Shown piece after piece: positions 17,173 to 24,798 of a DNA stretch of 64,000 bases. The notes under the pieces are model-generated. The model was not told the DNA's origin, searched no databases, and saw only the letters and a program-made list of their open reading frames with translations. Numbering within the stretch: the stretch's first letter is position 1; every line of letters starts with the position of its first letter. The translations under genes were made by a program, and so were the position numbers. The stretch covers positions 372,001 through 436,000 of the forward strand of contig CAVRZO010000001.1 in the NCBI GenBank assembly GCA_963725615.1, in the 5' to 3' direction. Source of the stretch: JAIQFF01 sp963725615 (GTDB lineage: Bacteria > Acidobacteriota > Terriglobia > Terriglobales > Acidobacteriaceae).

Positions 17173-18198
17173 ATGCAGCGGAAGGTTTTGGCGGTCGCGG
17201 GGTTGTTGCTGGCAGGATTGCTGCTCTCTTATTCGATTCAGGGCCGGGCGCAGGGCGGTGAGGTCTCGTTGCTGAATGTCTCCTACGACCCGACACGCGA
17301 GCTGTACCAGGATTTCAATCAGGCCTTCGCGAAATACTGGAAGGCAAAGACTGGTCAGACGGTCACCGTCGAGCAGTCTCACGGCGGTTCGAGTAAGCAG
17401 GCCCGCGCCGTCATCGATGGATTGCAGGCCGACGTCGTGACCCTCGCCCTGGCTTATGACATTGACGCGATTTCACAGAACGCAGGGTTGCTCCCCTCCG
17501 ACTGGCAAAAGCGCCTGCCGCAGAACAGCACTCCCTACACTTCAACGATCGTATTCCTGGTTCGCAAGGGTAATCCTAAACACATTAAGGATTGGGACGA
17601 TCTGGTAAGACCCGGCGTTTCAGTGATAACGCCCAATCCCAAAACTTCCGGCGGGGCCCGCTGGAACTATCTCGCCGCTTGGGCCTACGCTCTCAAGCAG
17701 CCCGGCGGAACCGAACAGACGGCGCAGGACTTTGTCAAACGCCTCTACAAGAATGTGCCGGTGCTGGATTCCGGGGCGCGCGGCTCGACCACAACTTTCG
17801 TGCAGCGTGAAATCGGCGACGTGCTCATCGCCTGGGAGAACGAGGCTTTCCTTTCGATCAAGGAGCTGGGTCCCGAGAAGGTTGAAATTGTCGTGCCCTC
17901 GCAGAGCATTTTGGCGGAGCCGCCGGTGTCGATCATAGACAAAGTCGTGGACAAGAAAGGCACCCGAAACGTGGCCCAGGCTTATCTCGAATATTTGTAC
18001 ACGCCCGAGGGCCAGGAAATTGCGGCCAAAAACTACTACCGGCCGCGGCTTGACTCCGTGGCGAAAAAATACGCCTCGACATTTCCGAAAATAAAGCTGG
18101 TCACGATTGACGAAGTTTTCGGGGGCTGGCAGAAGGCGCAGAAAACACACTTTGCCGACGGCGGGGTGTTCGACCAGATCTATCAACCCAATCAGTGA
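17173..18198 (+). CDS. sbp: Sulfate-binding protein of the ABC importer
   Basis: 341 residues, usual length. Signal peptide with a hydrophobic core (residues 6-20) and cleavage around GRAQG. The mature protein opens with LLNVSYDPTRELYQDFN, the typical start of Sbp/CysP, and carries SHGGSSKQAR, LALAYDID, PKTSGGARWNYLAAW and SGARGSTTTF, which line the sulfate pocket. It delivers periplasmic sulfate to CysTW. A strong GGGGAAGG ribosome site precedes the ATG. It is the first gene of the operon controlled by the leader/terminator and overlaps or nearly touches cysT. Thiosulfate could also be a ligand. Confidence 0.95.
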   Translation: MQRKVLAVAGLLLAGLLLSYSIQGRAQGGEVSLLNVSYDPTRELYQDFNQAFAKYWKAKTGQTVTVEQSHGGSSKQARAVIDGLQADVVTLALAYDIDAISQNAGLLPSDWQKRLPQNSTPYTSTIVFLVRKGNPKHIKDWDDLVRPGVSVITPNPKTSGGARWNYLAAWAYALKQPGGTEQTAQDFVKRLYKNVPVLDSGARGSTTTFVQREIGDVLIAWENEAFLSIKELGPEKVEIVVPSQSILAEPPVSIIDKVVDKKGTRNVAQAYLEYLYTPEGQEIAAKNYYRPRLDSVAKKYASTFPKIKLVTIDEVFGGWQKAQKTHFADGGVFDQIYQPNQ

Positions 18199-18200
18199 CT

Positions 18201-19067
18201 ATGGCTTTCACTTTCAAAAAACGCAGCAACCTGCCGGGCTTCGGACTCGCGCTGGGCTACACCGTGTTGTATCTCAGCCTGATTGTCCTGCTCCCGCTGG
18301 CCGCTACGTTTCTGAAAGCTTCATCGCTAAGCTGGGCGCAGTTCTGGCACATCGCCGCTTCTCCGCGGGCTGTGGCTTCTTATCGCCTGACCTTTGGAGC
18401 GTCGCTCATCGGCGCTCTGGTCAATCTGGTATTCGGAGTTCTGGTGGCATGGGTTCTCGTGCGCTACAGTTTTCCCGGCAAACGGCTTTTCGACTCGCTG
18501 GTGGATCTCCCCTTCGCCCTGCCGACAGCGGTTGCCGGCATTGCCCTGACCACGCTCTATGCGCCCAACGGCTGGCTGGGGCGGCCGCTGGCCTCCCTGG
18601 GAATCAAGTCTGCCTACTCTCCGTTGGGAGTGGCGATTGCGCTCACGTTTATTGGACTTCCCTTCGTTGTCCGTAGCGTGCAGCCGGTCCTCGAAGACAT
18701 GGACAAGGAACTTGAGGAAGCCGCGGCTAGTCTGGGAGCCAGCCGCTGGCAGACTTTTTCCCGGGTTGTCCTGCCTACAATTTTGCCTGCTGCGCTGGCT
18801 GGCTTCGCGATGGCTTTTGCCCGCGCAGTGGGCGAGTACGGATCGGTCGTGTTCATCGCCGGCAACATGCCGATGAAAACTGAAATTACTCCGCTGCTGA
18901 TCATTACGAAACTCGACCAGTACGACTATGCCGGAGCGACCGCCATCGCGGTGGTCATGCTGGTGTTCTCGCTGGTCCTGCTGCTGCCCATCAATCTTTT
19001 GCAGAAATGGAGCAGCAGCCGCGAAGAGAAGACAACTGAATTGATTCCGGATGTGATTGAGACGTGA
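18201..19067 (+). CDS. cysT: Sulfate ABC transporter permease CysT
   Basis: 288 residues from the ATG at 18201; a GTG at 18195 overlapping the sbp stop is an alternative. Six TM helices, with the permease EAA loop EEAAASLGASRWQTFSRVVLP that contacts the ATPase. GEYGSVVFIAGNMPMKTEI is a CysT/CysU signature. Forms the membrane channel with CysW. 28 bp separate it from cysW. Confidence 0.95.
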   Translation: MAFTFKKRSNLPGFGLALGYTVLYLSLIVLLPLAATFLKASSLSWAQFWHIAASPRAVASYRLTFGASLIGALVNLVFGVLVAWVLVRYSFPGKRLFDSLVDLPFALPTAVAGIALTTLYAPNGWLGRPLASLGIKSAYSPLGVAIALTFIGLPFVVRSVQPVLEDMDKELEEAAASLGASRWQTFSRVVLPTILPAALAGFAMAFARAVGEYGSVVFIAGNMPMKTEITPLLIITKLDQYDYAGATAIAVVMLVFSLVLLLPINLLQKWSSSREEKTTELIPDVIET

Positions 19068-19095
19068 TCGAGACTAATCCGATCGAGAATAGAGA

Positions 19096-20007
19096 ATGGG
19101 ATCGATTATTTTAGCTGCGGGAAAAATTCCAGCGACTCCACGGGTAGCCACGGCTGCGACCGGCGAGTCGGTTGCTGTCCGCTGGATACTGATCGGCGTT
19201 GCCGTATTCTTTCTGGCGCTGTTCATCTTCCTGCCACTGGCCATCGTTTTTTCCCAGGCCTTTGCAAAGGGGATCGGCGTCTACTGGGCGAGCGTGCGTC
19301 AGCCCGATGCGCTGGCGGCGATCCGGTTGACGCTGCTGGCGGCGGCCATCGCCGTCCCTCTGAACCTCGTATTTGGAGTGGCCGCGGCCTGGTGCATCGG
19401 CAAATTTGAGTTTGTCGGCAAGAGCCTGCTGATCACGCTGATTGATCTGCCATTTTCCGTTTCGCCTGTCGTGTCGGGCCTGATCTACGTCCTGCTCTTC
19501 GGCTTGCAGGGATTGCTGGGGCCGTGGCTGGCGCGTCACGACCTGCAGATCATTTTCGCGGTGCCGGGAATTGTCCTGGCCACCATTTTCGTGACCTTCC
19601 CCTTTGTGGCTCGGGAGCTGATCCCGTTGCTGCAAGCCCAGGGACAAGAGGAAGAAGAAGCGGCCCTTGCCCTCGGTGCCAGCGGCTGGCAGACGTTTTT
19701 CCGCGTGAGCCTGCCCAACATCAAATGGGGGCTGCTGTACGGCGTGATCCTGTGCAACGCCCGCGCCATGGGTGAGTTTGGCGCTGTGTCGGTGGTCTCC
19801 GGCCATATTCGCGGACGCACGAATACCATGCCGCTGCACGTCGAAATTTTGTACAACGAGTACCAGTTCTCCGCCGCTTTTGCAGTGGCGTCCCTGTTGG
19901 CCTTGCTGGCTCTCACTACTTTGCTGGTCAAGACCGTAGTCGAATGGAGAGCACGGCGTCAGCTTGCGGAATCCGCTGCCTGGGGTGAAGAAGGGCAAAG
20001 CGCATGA
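19096..20007 (+). CDS. cysW: Sulfate ABC transporter permease CysW
   Basis: 303 residues, six TM helices after an N-terminal cytoplasmic tail of about 25 residues. EAA loop EEEAALALGASGWQTFFRV and the CysW-type GEFGAVSVVSGHIRGRTNT are present. Its stop overlaps the cysA start (ATGA), indicating translational coupling between permease and ATPase. Confidence 0.95.
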   Translation: MGSIILAAGKIPATPRVATAATGESVAVRWILIGVAVFFLALFIFLPLAIVFSQAFAKGIGVYWASVRQPDALAAIRLTLLAAAIAVPLNLVFGVAAAWCIGKFEFVGKSLLITLIDLPFSVSPVVSGLIYVLLFGLQGLLGPWLARHDLQIIFAVPGIVLATIFVTFPFVARELIPLLQAQGQEEEEAALALGASGWQTFFRVSLPNIKWGLLYGVILCNARAMGEFGAVSVVSGHIRGRTNTMPLHVEILYNEYQFSAAFAVASLLALLALTTLLVKTVVEWRARRQLAESAAWGEEGQSA

Positions 20008-21035
20008 GCATCGAAGCGAGAGATATCACCAAGAAGTTTGGACAGTTTACCGCGCTCGACCACGTTGATCTGAAGATTCCCTCCGGCGAGCTGGTAGCAT
20101 TGCTGGGCCCGTCCGGCTCGGGGAAGACAACCCTTCTGCGCATCATCGCCGGACTGGAATTCGCCGATTCCGGGACCATTCTTTTCGATGGCCAGGACAC
20201 TACCCATCGTAACGCCCGCGACCGCCGCGTCGGCTTCGTCTTCCAGCACTACGCGCTCTTCCGGCACATGACCGTGTTCGAAAACATCGCGTTCGGGCTT
20301 AAAGTCCGCCCGCGAAATCTGCGTCCATCGAAAGAGCAAATCCACGCCAAGGTCCACGAGCTTCTGCGCCTGATCCAGCTGAAGAATCTGTCCGGTCGCT
20401 ATCCTTCTCAACTCTCCGGCGGGCAAAGGCAGCGGGTTGCGCTGGCACGGGCTCTTGCCGTCGAGCCTAGCGTCCTGCTGCTAGACGAACCCTTCGGCTC
20501 GCTGGACGCGAAGGTCCGCCTGGAACTACGACGCTGGCTGCGCCAGTTGCACGACGAAGTTCACATCACCAGCGTGTTCGTCACTCACGATCAGGAGGAG
20601 GCCCTGGAGGTTTCCGATCGGGTCGCGGTGATGAATGAAGGCCGCATCGAGCAGGTCGGCAGCCCCGATGACGTCTACCATCATCCCATCACACCTTTTG
20701 TCTACAACTTTCTGGGCAATGTGAACCTGTTCCACGGCCGGATCGACGAGGAAACTCCCGCCATCCACGATGCCGCCACGGGAGATCTGGTCTATGTGCG
20801 TCCGCACCTGCTCGAAATTCAGCGCCAGCCCAACGGCGGCAGCAACTTTCGCGCCGTCATCAAGCACATCAACTCCGCTGGGCCGTTGGTAAAGATCGAA
20901 GTGCTCAGCGAGTGGGGAGCGCCGGTCCAGGTCGAGTTGTCACAGGAAAAATTCCGGGAACTCCAGCTCCTCAAGGAAGAGACGGTTTTCATCATCCCCA
21001 AGGAGCTGAAGGTTTTCCAAAAGAAGGCTGTCTAG
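20004..21035 (+). CDS. cysA: Sulfate ABC transporter ATPase CysA
   Basis: 343 residues. Walker A GPSGSGKT (35-42), signature LSGGQ (137-141), Walker B VLLLDEP (157-163) and the switch His in VTHDQEEAL are intact. The C-terminal regulatory region (TOBE-like, VYVRPHLLEI onward) is present. It energises sulfate import by CysTW. Last gene of the operon; the 43-bp spacer to the convergent desulfurase gene holds a perfect 12-bp palindrome, GGACACGTGTCC (21050-21061). Confidence 0.95.
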   Translation: MSIEARDITKKFGQFTALDHVDLKIPSGELVALLGPSGSGKTTLLRIIAGLEFADSGTILFDGQDTTHRNARDRRVGFVFQHYALFRHMTVFENIAFGLKVRPRNLRPSKEQIHAKVHELLRLIQLKNLSGRYPSQLSGGQRQRVALARALAVEPSVLLLDEPFGSLDAKVRLELRRWLRQLHDEVHITSVFVTHDQEEALEVSDRVAVMNEGRIEQVGSPDDVYHHPITPFVYNFLGNVNLFHGRIDEETPAIHDAATGDLVYVRPHLLEIQRQPNGGSNFRAVIKHINSAGPLVKIEVLSEWGAPVQVELSQEKFRELQLLKEETVFIIPKELKVFQKKAV

Positions 21036-21078
21036 CCGGCGGGACAACAGGACACGTGTCCCCACGTGGTTCGTGGTA

Positions 21079-23175
21079 CTACAATCCGCGATGCCCGCGC
21101 CCGGCCTGTATGCGCAACAGTGCAGCAATCAGGGCATCAACATCCTCGCAGGTGTTGTAAAGCGCCAGTGATGGCCGCACCGTAGTCTCAAGGCCGAACC
21201 TGCGCAGGATGGGCTGGGCGCAGTGATGTCCGGCACGCACCGCAATCCCTTCCTGGTTCAGCGCCTTGCCTACATCTTCGGTACGGAATCCGTCGAGGAC
21301 AAACGAAAGCACACCTGCCTTCTCGCGAGCGGTGCCGATAAGGTGCAGGCCAGGGATGGTGAGCAACCCCTTGGTCGCGTATTCCAAGAGATCGTGCTCG
21401 TAGCGGGCAATGTTCTCCATGCCAATCTGCTCAAGGTAGTCGAGCGCCGCGCCCAGTCCGACCGCGTCGGCGATGTTGCCGGTTCCGGCTTCGAAGCGCG
21501 CCGGGGCCAGGTTATAAGTGGTCTTCTCGAAAGTCACGTCGGCGATCATGCTGCCGCCGCCTTGCCACGGTGGAGTGGTGTCGAGAATGTCAGCTTTTCC
21601 GAAGACCACGCCGATGCCGGTGGGCGCGAAGATCTTGTGGCCGGAGAAGACAAAGAAATCGCAATCGAGCAGCTGAACGTCCACGCCCATGTGCGCGATC
21701 GACTGCGCGCCGTCGACCAACACCTTGGCCCCGTGACGATGGGCCATCTCGACCATCTCTTTTGCCGGGGTGATCGTTCCGAGCGCGTTTGACACCTGGC
21801 TGAACGCAACGATGCGAGTGCGCGGCCCCAAAAGCTTTTCGTATTCTTCGAGGATCACTTCGCCCCGATCGTTCACCGGCGCCACTCGGAGCCGCGCGCC
21901 CTTTTCCGAGCACAGCTGCTGCCACGGAACAATATTTGCGTGGTGCTCCAGCCAGGTGATGACAACCTCGTCGTCCTTCTGGACGTTGCGGTTTCCCCAG
22001 CTCTTGGCGACCAGGTTGATGCCCTCGGTGGCGCCGCGAACAAAAACAATCTCGCGCGTGGAAGGAGCATTCAGGAAACGCCGAACCTTTTCCCGCGCGC
22101 CCTCGTAAGCGTCTGTGGCCCTTGCTGCCAGCGTGTGGGCGGCGCGGTGGATATTCGAATTCTCGTGCCGGTAGAAATAGGAAACCCGGTCAATGACTGC
22201 GTTGGGTTTCTGGGTGGTGGCCGCATTGTCCAGCCACACCAGGGGACGCCCATTTACCTGCTCCTGCAGGATGGGAAAGTCACGCCGGATGAATTGCGGA
22301 TCGAATGGGCGCGTAGAAATGGCAACCTCTGGCACCAGGTTGGGATGAAACTCGAAAGAGCCGATGTTGAGGGGCGGCACCGCAGTTGCTGGAGCCTTTT
22401 CTGGACCAGGAACGAATGCCGACGCACCCGGCACCGCTGGCGCCGAAACCACATCTGGAAGCGCGGCAAGATCGGTCGGCGGAGATGATGGCAAGCCCGG
22501 AACTCCGGGGATCGATTGCAGGCCGGGGACCCCGGGAAAGGAAAACATTCCTGCGACGTCGGGAAACGATGGTGCGGTGGTGAGAGGTGCAACCTTCTCG
22601 AAATCGAGAAAGTACGCTGAAGAGCCGGCGGGCTGCGACGGCACCGGCGGAATGCCCGTGGCGAATGACGGCACGTTCCCCAGCGATGACGGAATGGCCT
22701 GAAGATCGGTTTCGCTCAATGGTGCAGCGGGTGCAGAGACAGGCATCCCAGGAATGCCGGGCAATGGTTGCGCACCCGGCACGGCTTGAAAGGCGAACGC
22801 TTCGTTCAGCGAAGGAAGCGTCGCAGTAGCGTTGAGCGGAGAAGTGCGGTCTAGAAAGTAAGCCAGTGAGCCGGGTGCTGCGGGGGATTCGGGAACACTC
22901 GGGATTGGTGGAGTAAACGCCGTCCCCCCCGCGGGCGCCGGGACGAACGACGAAGCTGCTGGAACATCGCCGGCGGTGGCACGACCGGGGGCGCTCGCGC
23001 CCACATTTTCCGGAACCGCCGCATTCGACGGCAGCGCGGCGAAGAACTCGTTGGCCAGGCGGGCGATTACCAACGGATCAGGCAGCGCGAACATCGCGGC
23101 GGACCCGCGATCATCCGCCAACGCAGTGCCCTGGTCCGGCGATCGATCGCTGGTGCCGGGATCATTTGTACTCAT
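21079..23175 (-). CDS. Encapsulin cargo cysteine desulfurase (SufS-like) with long N-terminal extension
   Basis: 698 residues from the ATG at 23175, about 290 more than SufS. The C-terminal 400 residues are a class V PLP enzyme: PLP-binding Lys514 in FSGHK, DGAQ, and catalytic Cys652 in AGHHCAQP. It converts cysteine to alanine and persulfide sulfur. The extension is Pro/Gly/Ala-rich and looks disordered. It starts with a helix, DPLVIARLANEFFAALP (33-49), and holds two copies of a roughly 46-residue unit with AYFLD ... VPGxQxxPGxPGxP (about 104-149 and 186-233). Such extensions load Family 2A encapsulin cargo. The gene overlaps the shell gene by 14 bp, so translation is coupled. Confidence 0.93.
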   Translation of the reverse strand: MSTNDPGTSDRSPDQGTALADDRGSAAMFALPDPLVIARLANEFFAALPSNAAVPENVGASAPGRATAGDVPAASSFVPAPAGGTAFTPPIPSVPESPAAPGSLAYFLDRTSPLNATATLPSLNEAFAFQAVPGAQPLPGIPGMPVSAPAAPLSETDLQAIPSSLGNVPSFATGIPPVPSQPAGSSAYFLDFEKVAPLTTAPSFPDVAGMFSFPGVPGLQSIPGVPGLPSSPPTDLAALPDVVSAPAVPGASAFVPGPEKAPATAVPPLNIGSFEFHPNLVPEVAISTRPFDPQFIRRDFPILQEQVNGRPLVWLDNAATTQKPNAVIDRVSYFYRHENSNIHRAAHTLAARATDAYEGAREKVRRFLNAPSTREIVFVRGATEGINLVAKSWGNRNVQKDDEVVITWLEHHANIVPWQQLCSEKGARLRVAPVNDRGEVILEEYEKLLGPRTRIVAFSQVSNALGTITPAKEMVEMAHRHGAKVLVDGAQSIAHMGVDVQLLDCDFFVFSGHKIFAPTGIGVVFGKADILDTTPPWQGGGSMIADVTFEKTTYNLAPARFEAGTGNIADAVGLGAALDYLEQIGMENIARYEHDLLEYATKGLLTIPGLHLIGTAREKAGVLSFVLDGFRTEDVGKALNQEGIAVRAGHHCAQPILRRFGLETTVRPSLALYNTCEDVDALIAALLRIQAGRGHRGL

Positions 23176-24085
23176 GGTATTGATCCACGCTGACGCCTTC
23201 GAGAACGCCGACTGCATCTTCCGTGAGAATGGCCAGCGAGCAGTACAGAGAGATCAGATACGAAGCGATGGCCTTGTGATTGATGCCCATGAAGCGCACC
23301 GACAGGCTGGGGGAAACTTCACCCGGGATTCCGGGCTGGAACAACCCGACCGCGCCTTGCTTCTTTTCGCCCGTCCGCAACAGAAGAATGTTGGTCTTGT
23401 CTGCCTTGATGGCGACTTTGTCGGAAGGCACCAGCGGCAATCCGCGCCAGGTCAAAAATGGATTGCCGAATATCGTCACCGTCGGCGGCGGAACCCCGCG
23501 GCGGGTGCACTCGCGCCCGAAAGCGGCAATGGCCCGGGGATGCGCCAGAAAGAACGCCGGTTCCTTCCAGACTCGTGCGATCAGCTCGTCCAGATCGTCC
23601 GGCGTCGGCGCGCCCTTCCGCGGCTTGACCTTCATCGAGTCATCAACGTTGTTGAGCAGGCCGTACGAGGTGTTGTTAATGAGTTCGCTTTCCTGCCGCT
23701 CTTTTACCTTCTCGATGATGAGGCGCAGCTGTTCTTTTATCTGATCGTGCGGGCTGCGGTACATGTCGGAAATGCGGGTCTGCAAATCGAGGACAGTGGT
23801 CACCGCGCTCAACGTGTATTCGCGCGGCTTCTCTTCGTAGTCCACATAAATCTCGGGTAGATCGACATCGTCGTCGGGGCTGCACTCAATGGTGCGGCTG
23901 CCCGGCCGCGAGGGAACGACTTTGTTCACACGATACGTACCGGCTTCGACCGGAACCCATTGCAGGAAGTTCACCAGCCAGCGTGGCGTGATCGCCTGCA
24001 TCATGGGGACCGTCTTGGTGACGGTCGCAAGTTGGCGTGCCTGTTGCTCGTTCAGGGTGTGGCGGACTTCAGCTTTCTCGGCCAT
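23162..24085 (-). CDS. srpI: Family 2A encapsulin shell protein (SrpI-like)
   Basis: 307 residues. HK97-fold shell protein of the SrpI group: LNEQQARQLATVTKTVPMM at the start, an E-loop region VDYEEKPREYTLSAVTT, LINNTSYGLL, PDDLDELIARVWKEPAFF, FLTWRGLPLVPSDK and the C-terminal GINHKAIASYLISLYCSLA. These shells are protein compartments that package a cysteine desulfurase; members have been linked to sulfur starvation and sulfur storage. GAGGAGCGAATTGC precedes the ATG. The cargo gene overlaps its 3' end. There is no cyclic-nucleotide-binding insertion, which separates it from Family 2B. Confidence 0.92.
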   Translation of the reverse strand: MAEKAEVRHTLNEQQARQLATVTKTVPMMQAITPRWLVNFLQWVPVEAGTYRVNKVVPSRPGSRTIECSPDDDVDLPEIYVDYEEKPREYTLSAVTTVLDLQTRISDMYRSPHDQIKEQLRLIIEKVKERQESELINNTSYGLLNNVDDSMKVKPRKGAPTPDDLDELIARVWKEPAFFLAHPRAIAAFGRECTRRGVPPPTVTIFGNPFLTWRGLPLVPSDKVAIKADKTNILLLRTGEKKQGAVGLFQPGIPGEVSPSLSVRFMGINHKAIASYLISLYCSLAILTEDAVGVLEGVSVDQYHEYK

Positions 24086-24179
24086 GCAATTCGCTCCTCA
24101 AGATGCGGCAAGCTAGAAAGTGTAACACCCCGCCGCGCAGCCTTGATGCAGGGATGTTGTGAAAATCGAAGCGCGAATT

Positions 24180-24431
24180 TCAATCGCGCTGCTCCCTTCC
24201 GGCCTCAAGCAGGTTCTGGATGCTCGCCAATTGTTCTTCCGCGTGCCTCGCCGAAACCCCGTTCTTGTGGCTCATCATGATCAGCTTCACCGAAACCAGA
24301 AACACTCCGCACTCCTGCAACAGATCGTGCGTGAACCCGTTGACAAATAGAGCGATCACGAAGAGCACCAGCGTAAGAACGATAATCACCATCGACAGCG
24401 GATCGAAGTAGCTCCAAACCGACTTGGACAT
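24180..24431 (-). CDS. Small two-helix membrane protein upstream of the encapsulin
   Basis: 83 residues from the ATG at 24431, preceded by a near-perfect AAGGAGGAAAAG. One long hydrophobic stretch (LSMVIIVLTLVLFVIALFVN) and a weaker second helix (ECGVFLVSVKLIMMS) are followed by a charged amphipathic tail (HAEEQLASIQNLLEAGREQ). It is codirectional with the shell gene and 94 bp upstream, so it may be the first gene of the encapsulin operon. No family recognised. It could be a stress-type membrane protein or a partner of the sulfur compartment. Confidence 0.75.
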   Translation of the reverse strand: MSKSVWSYFDPLSMVIIVLTLVLFVIALFVNGFTHDLLQECGVFLVSVKLIMMSHKNGVSARHAEEQLASIQNLLEAGREQRD

Positions 24432-24498
24432 CTTTTCCTCCTTCATCTATCCGAGGTCACCCAGCATGATAGCGAAACCCTTGCTTCACGCGGATCGA

Positions 24499-24655
24499 GG
24501 GTGCCCCACCCTTCGCGCAGTTTGCGAAAGGTGGGAGGCAGACGGCGAGCACCTGTCGTTGACGAATGGAGTTGGTTTCTCAGATTCAACCCGTTCGCTG
24601 CCCGCGGCCTTGCCTCCCACCCTCTCGCAAAGTGCGCGAGGAGGATGGGGCACCC
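24499..24655. repeat. Long imperfect palindrome, GGGTGCCCC type
   Basis: Left arm GGGTGCCCCACCCTTCGCGC and a right arm that is its near reverse complement, ending GGATGGGGCACCC, with GGTGGGAGGCA/TGCCTCCCACC as second arms. It fills the spacer between the small membrane protein and the histidine kinase. Confidence 0.6.
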
Positions 24656-24798
24656 ACAGTATCCCCGCGGCCCGCCGGCGCGGCCCTGATCGTTACTTTT
24701 GTACTCTTTCGGGGTTTTCCCAGAAATGGACACTATGAACGGGCAGCGTGTGCACCCGGGCGGGAGGAATTGCCAGTAACTGATTGCGACTGAACGCG

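Noticed and set aside
24443..24793. Several overlapping short frames between the small membrane protein and the histidine kinase
   Set aside because: Produced by the GGGTGCCCC palindrome; no ribosome sites.
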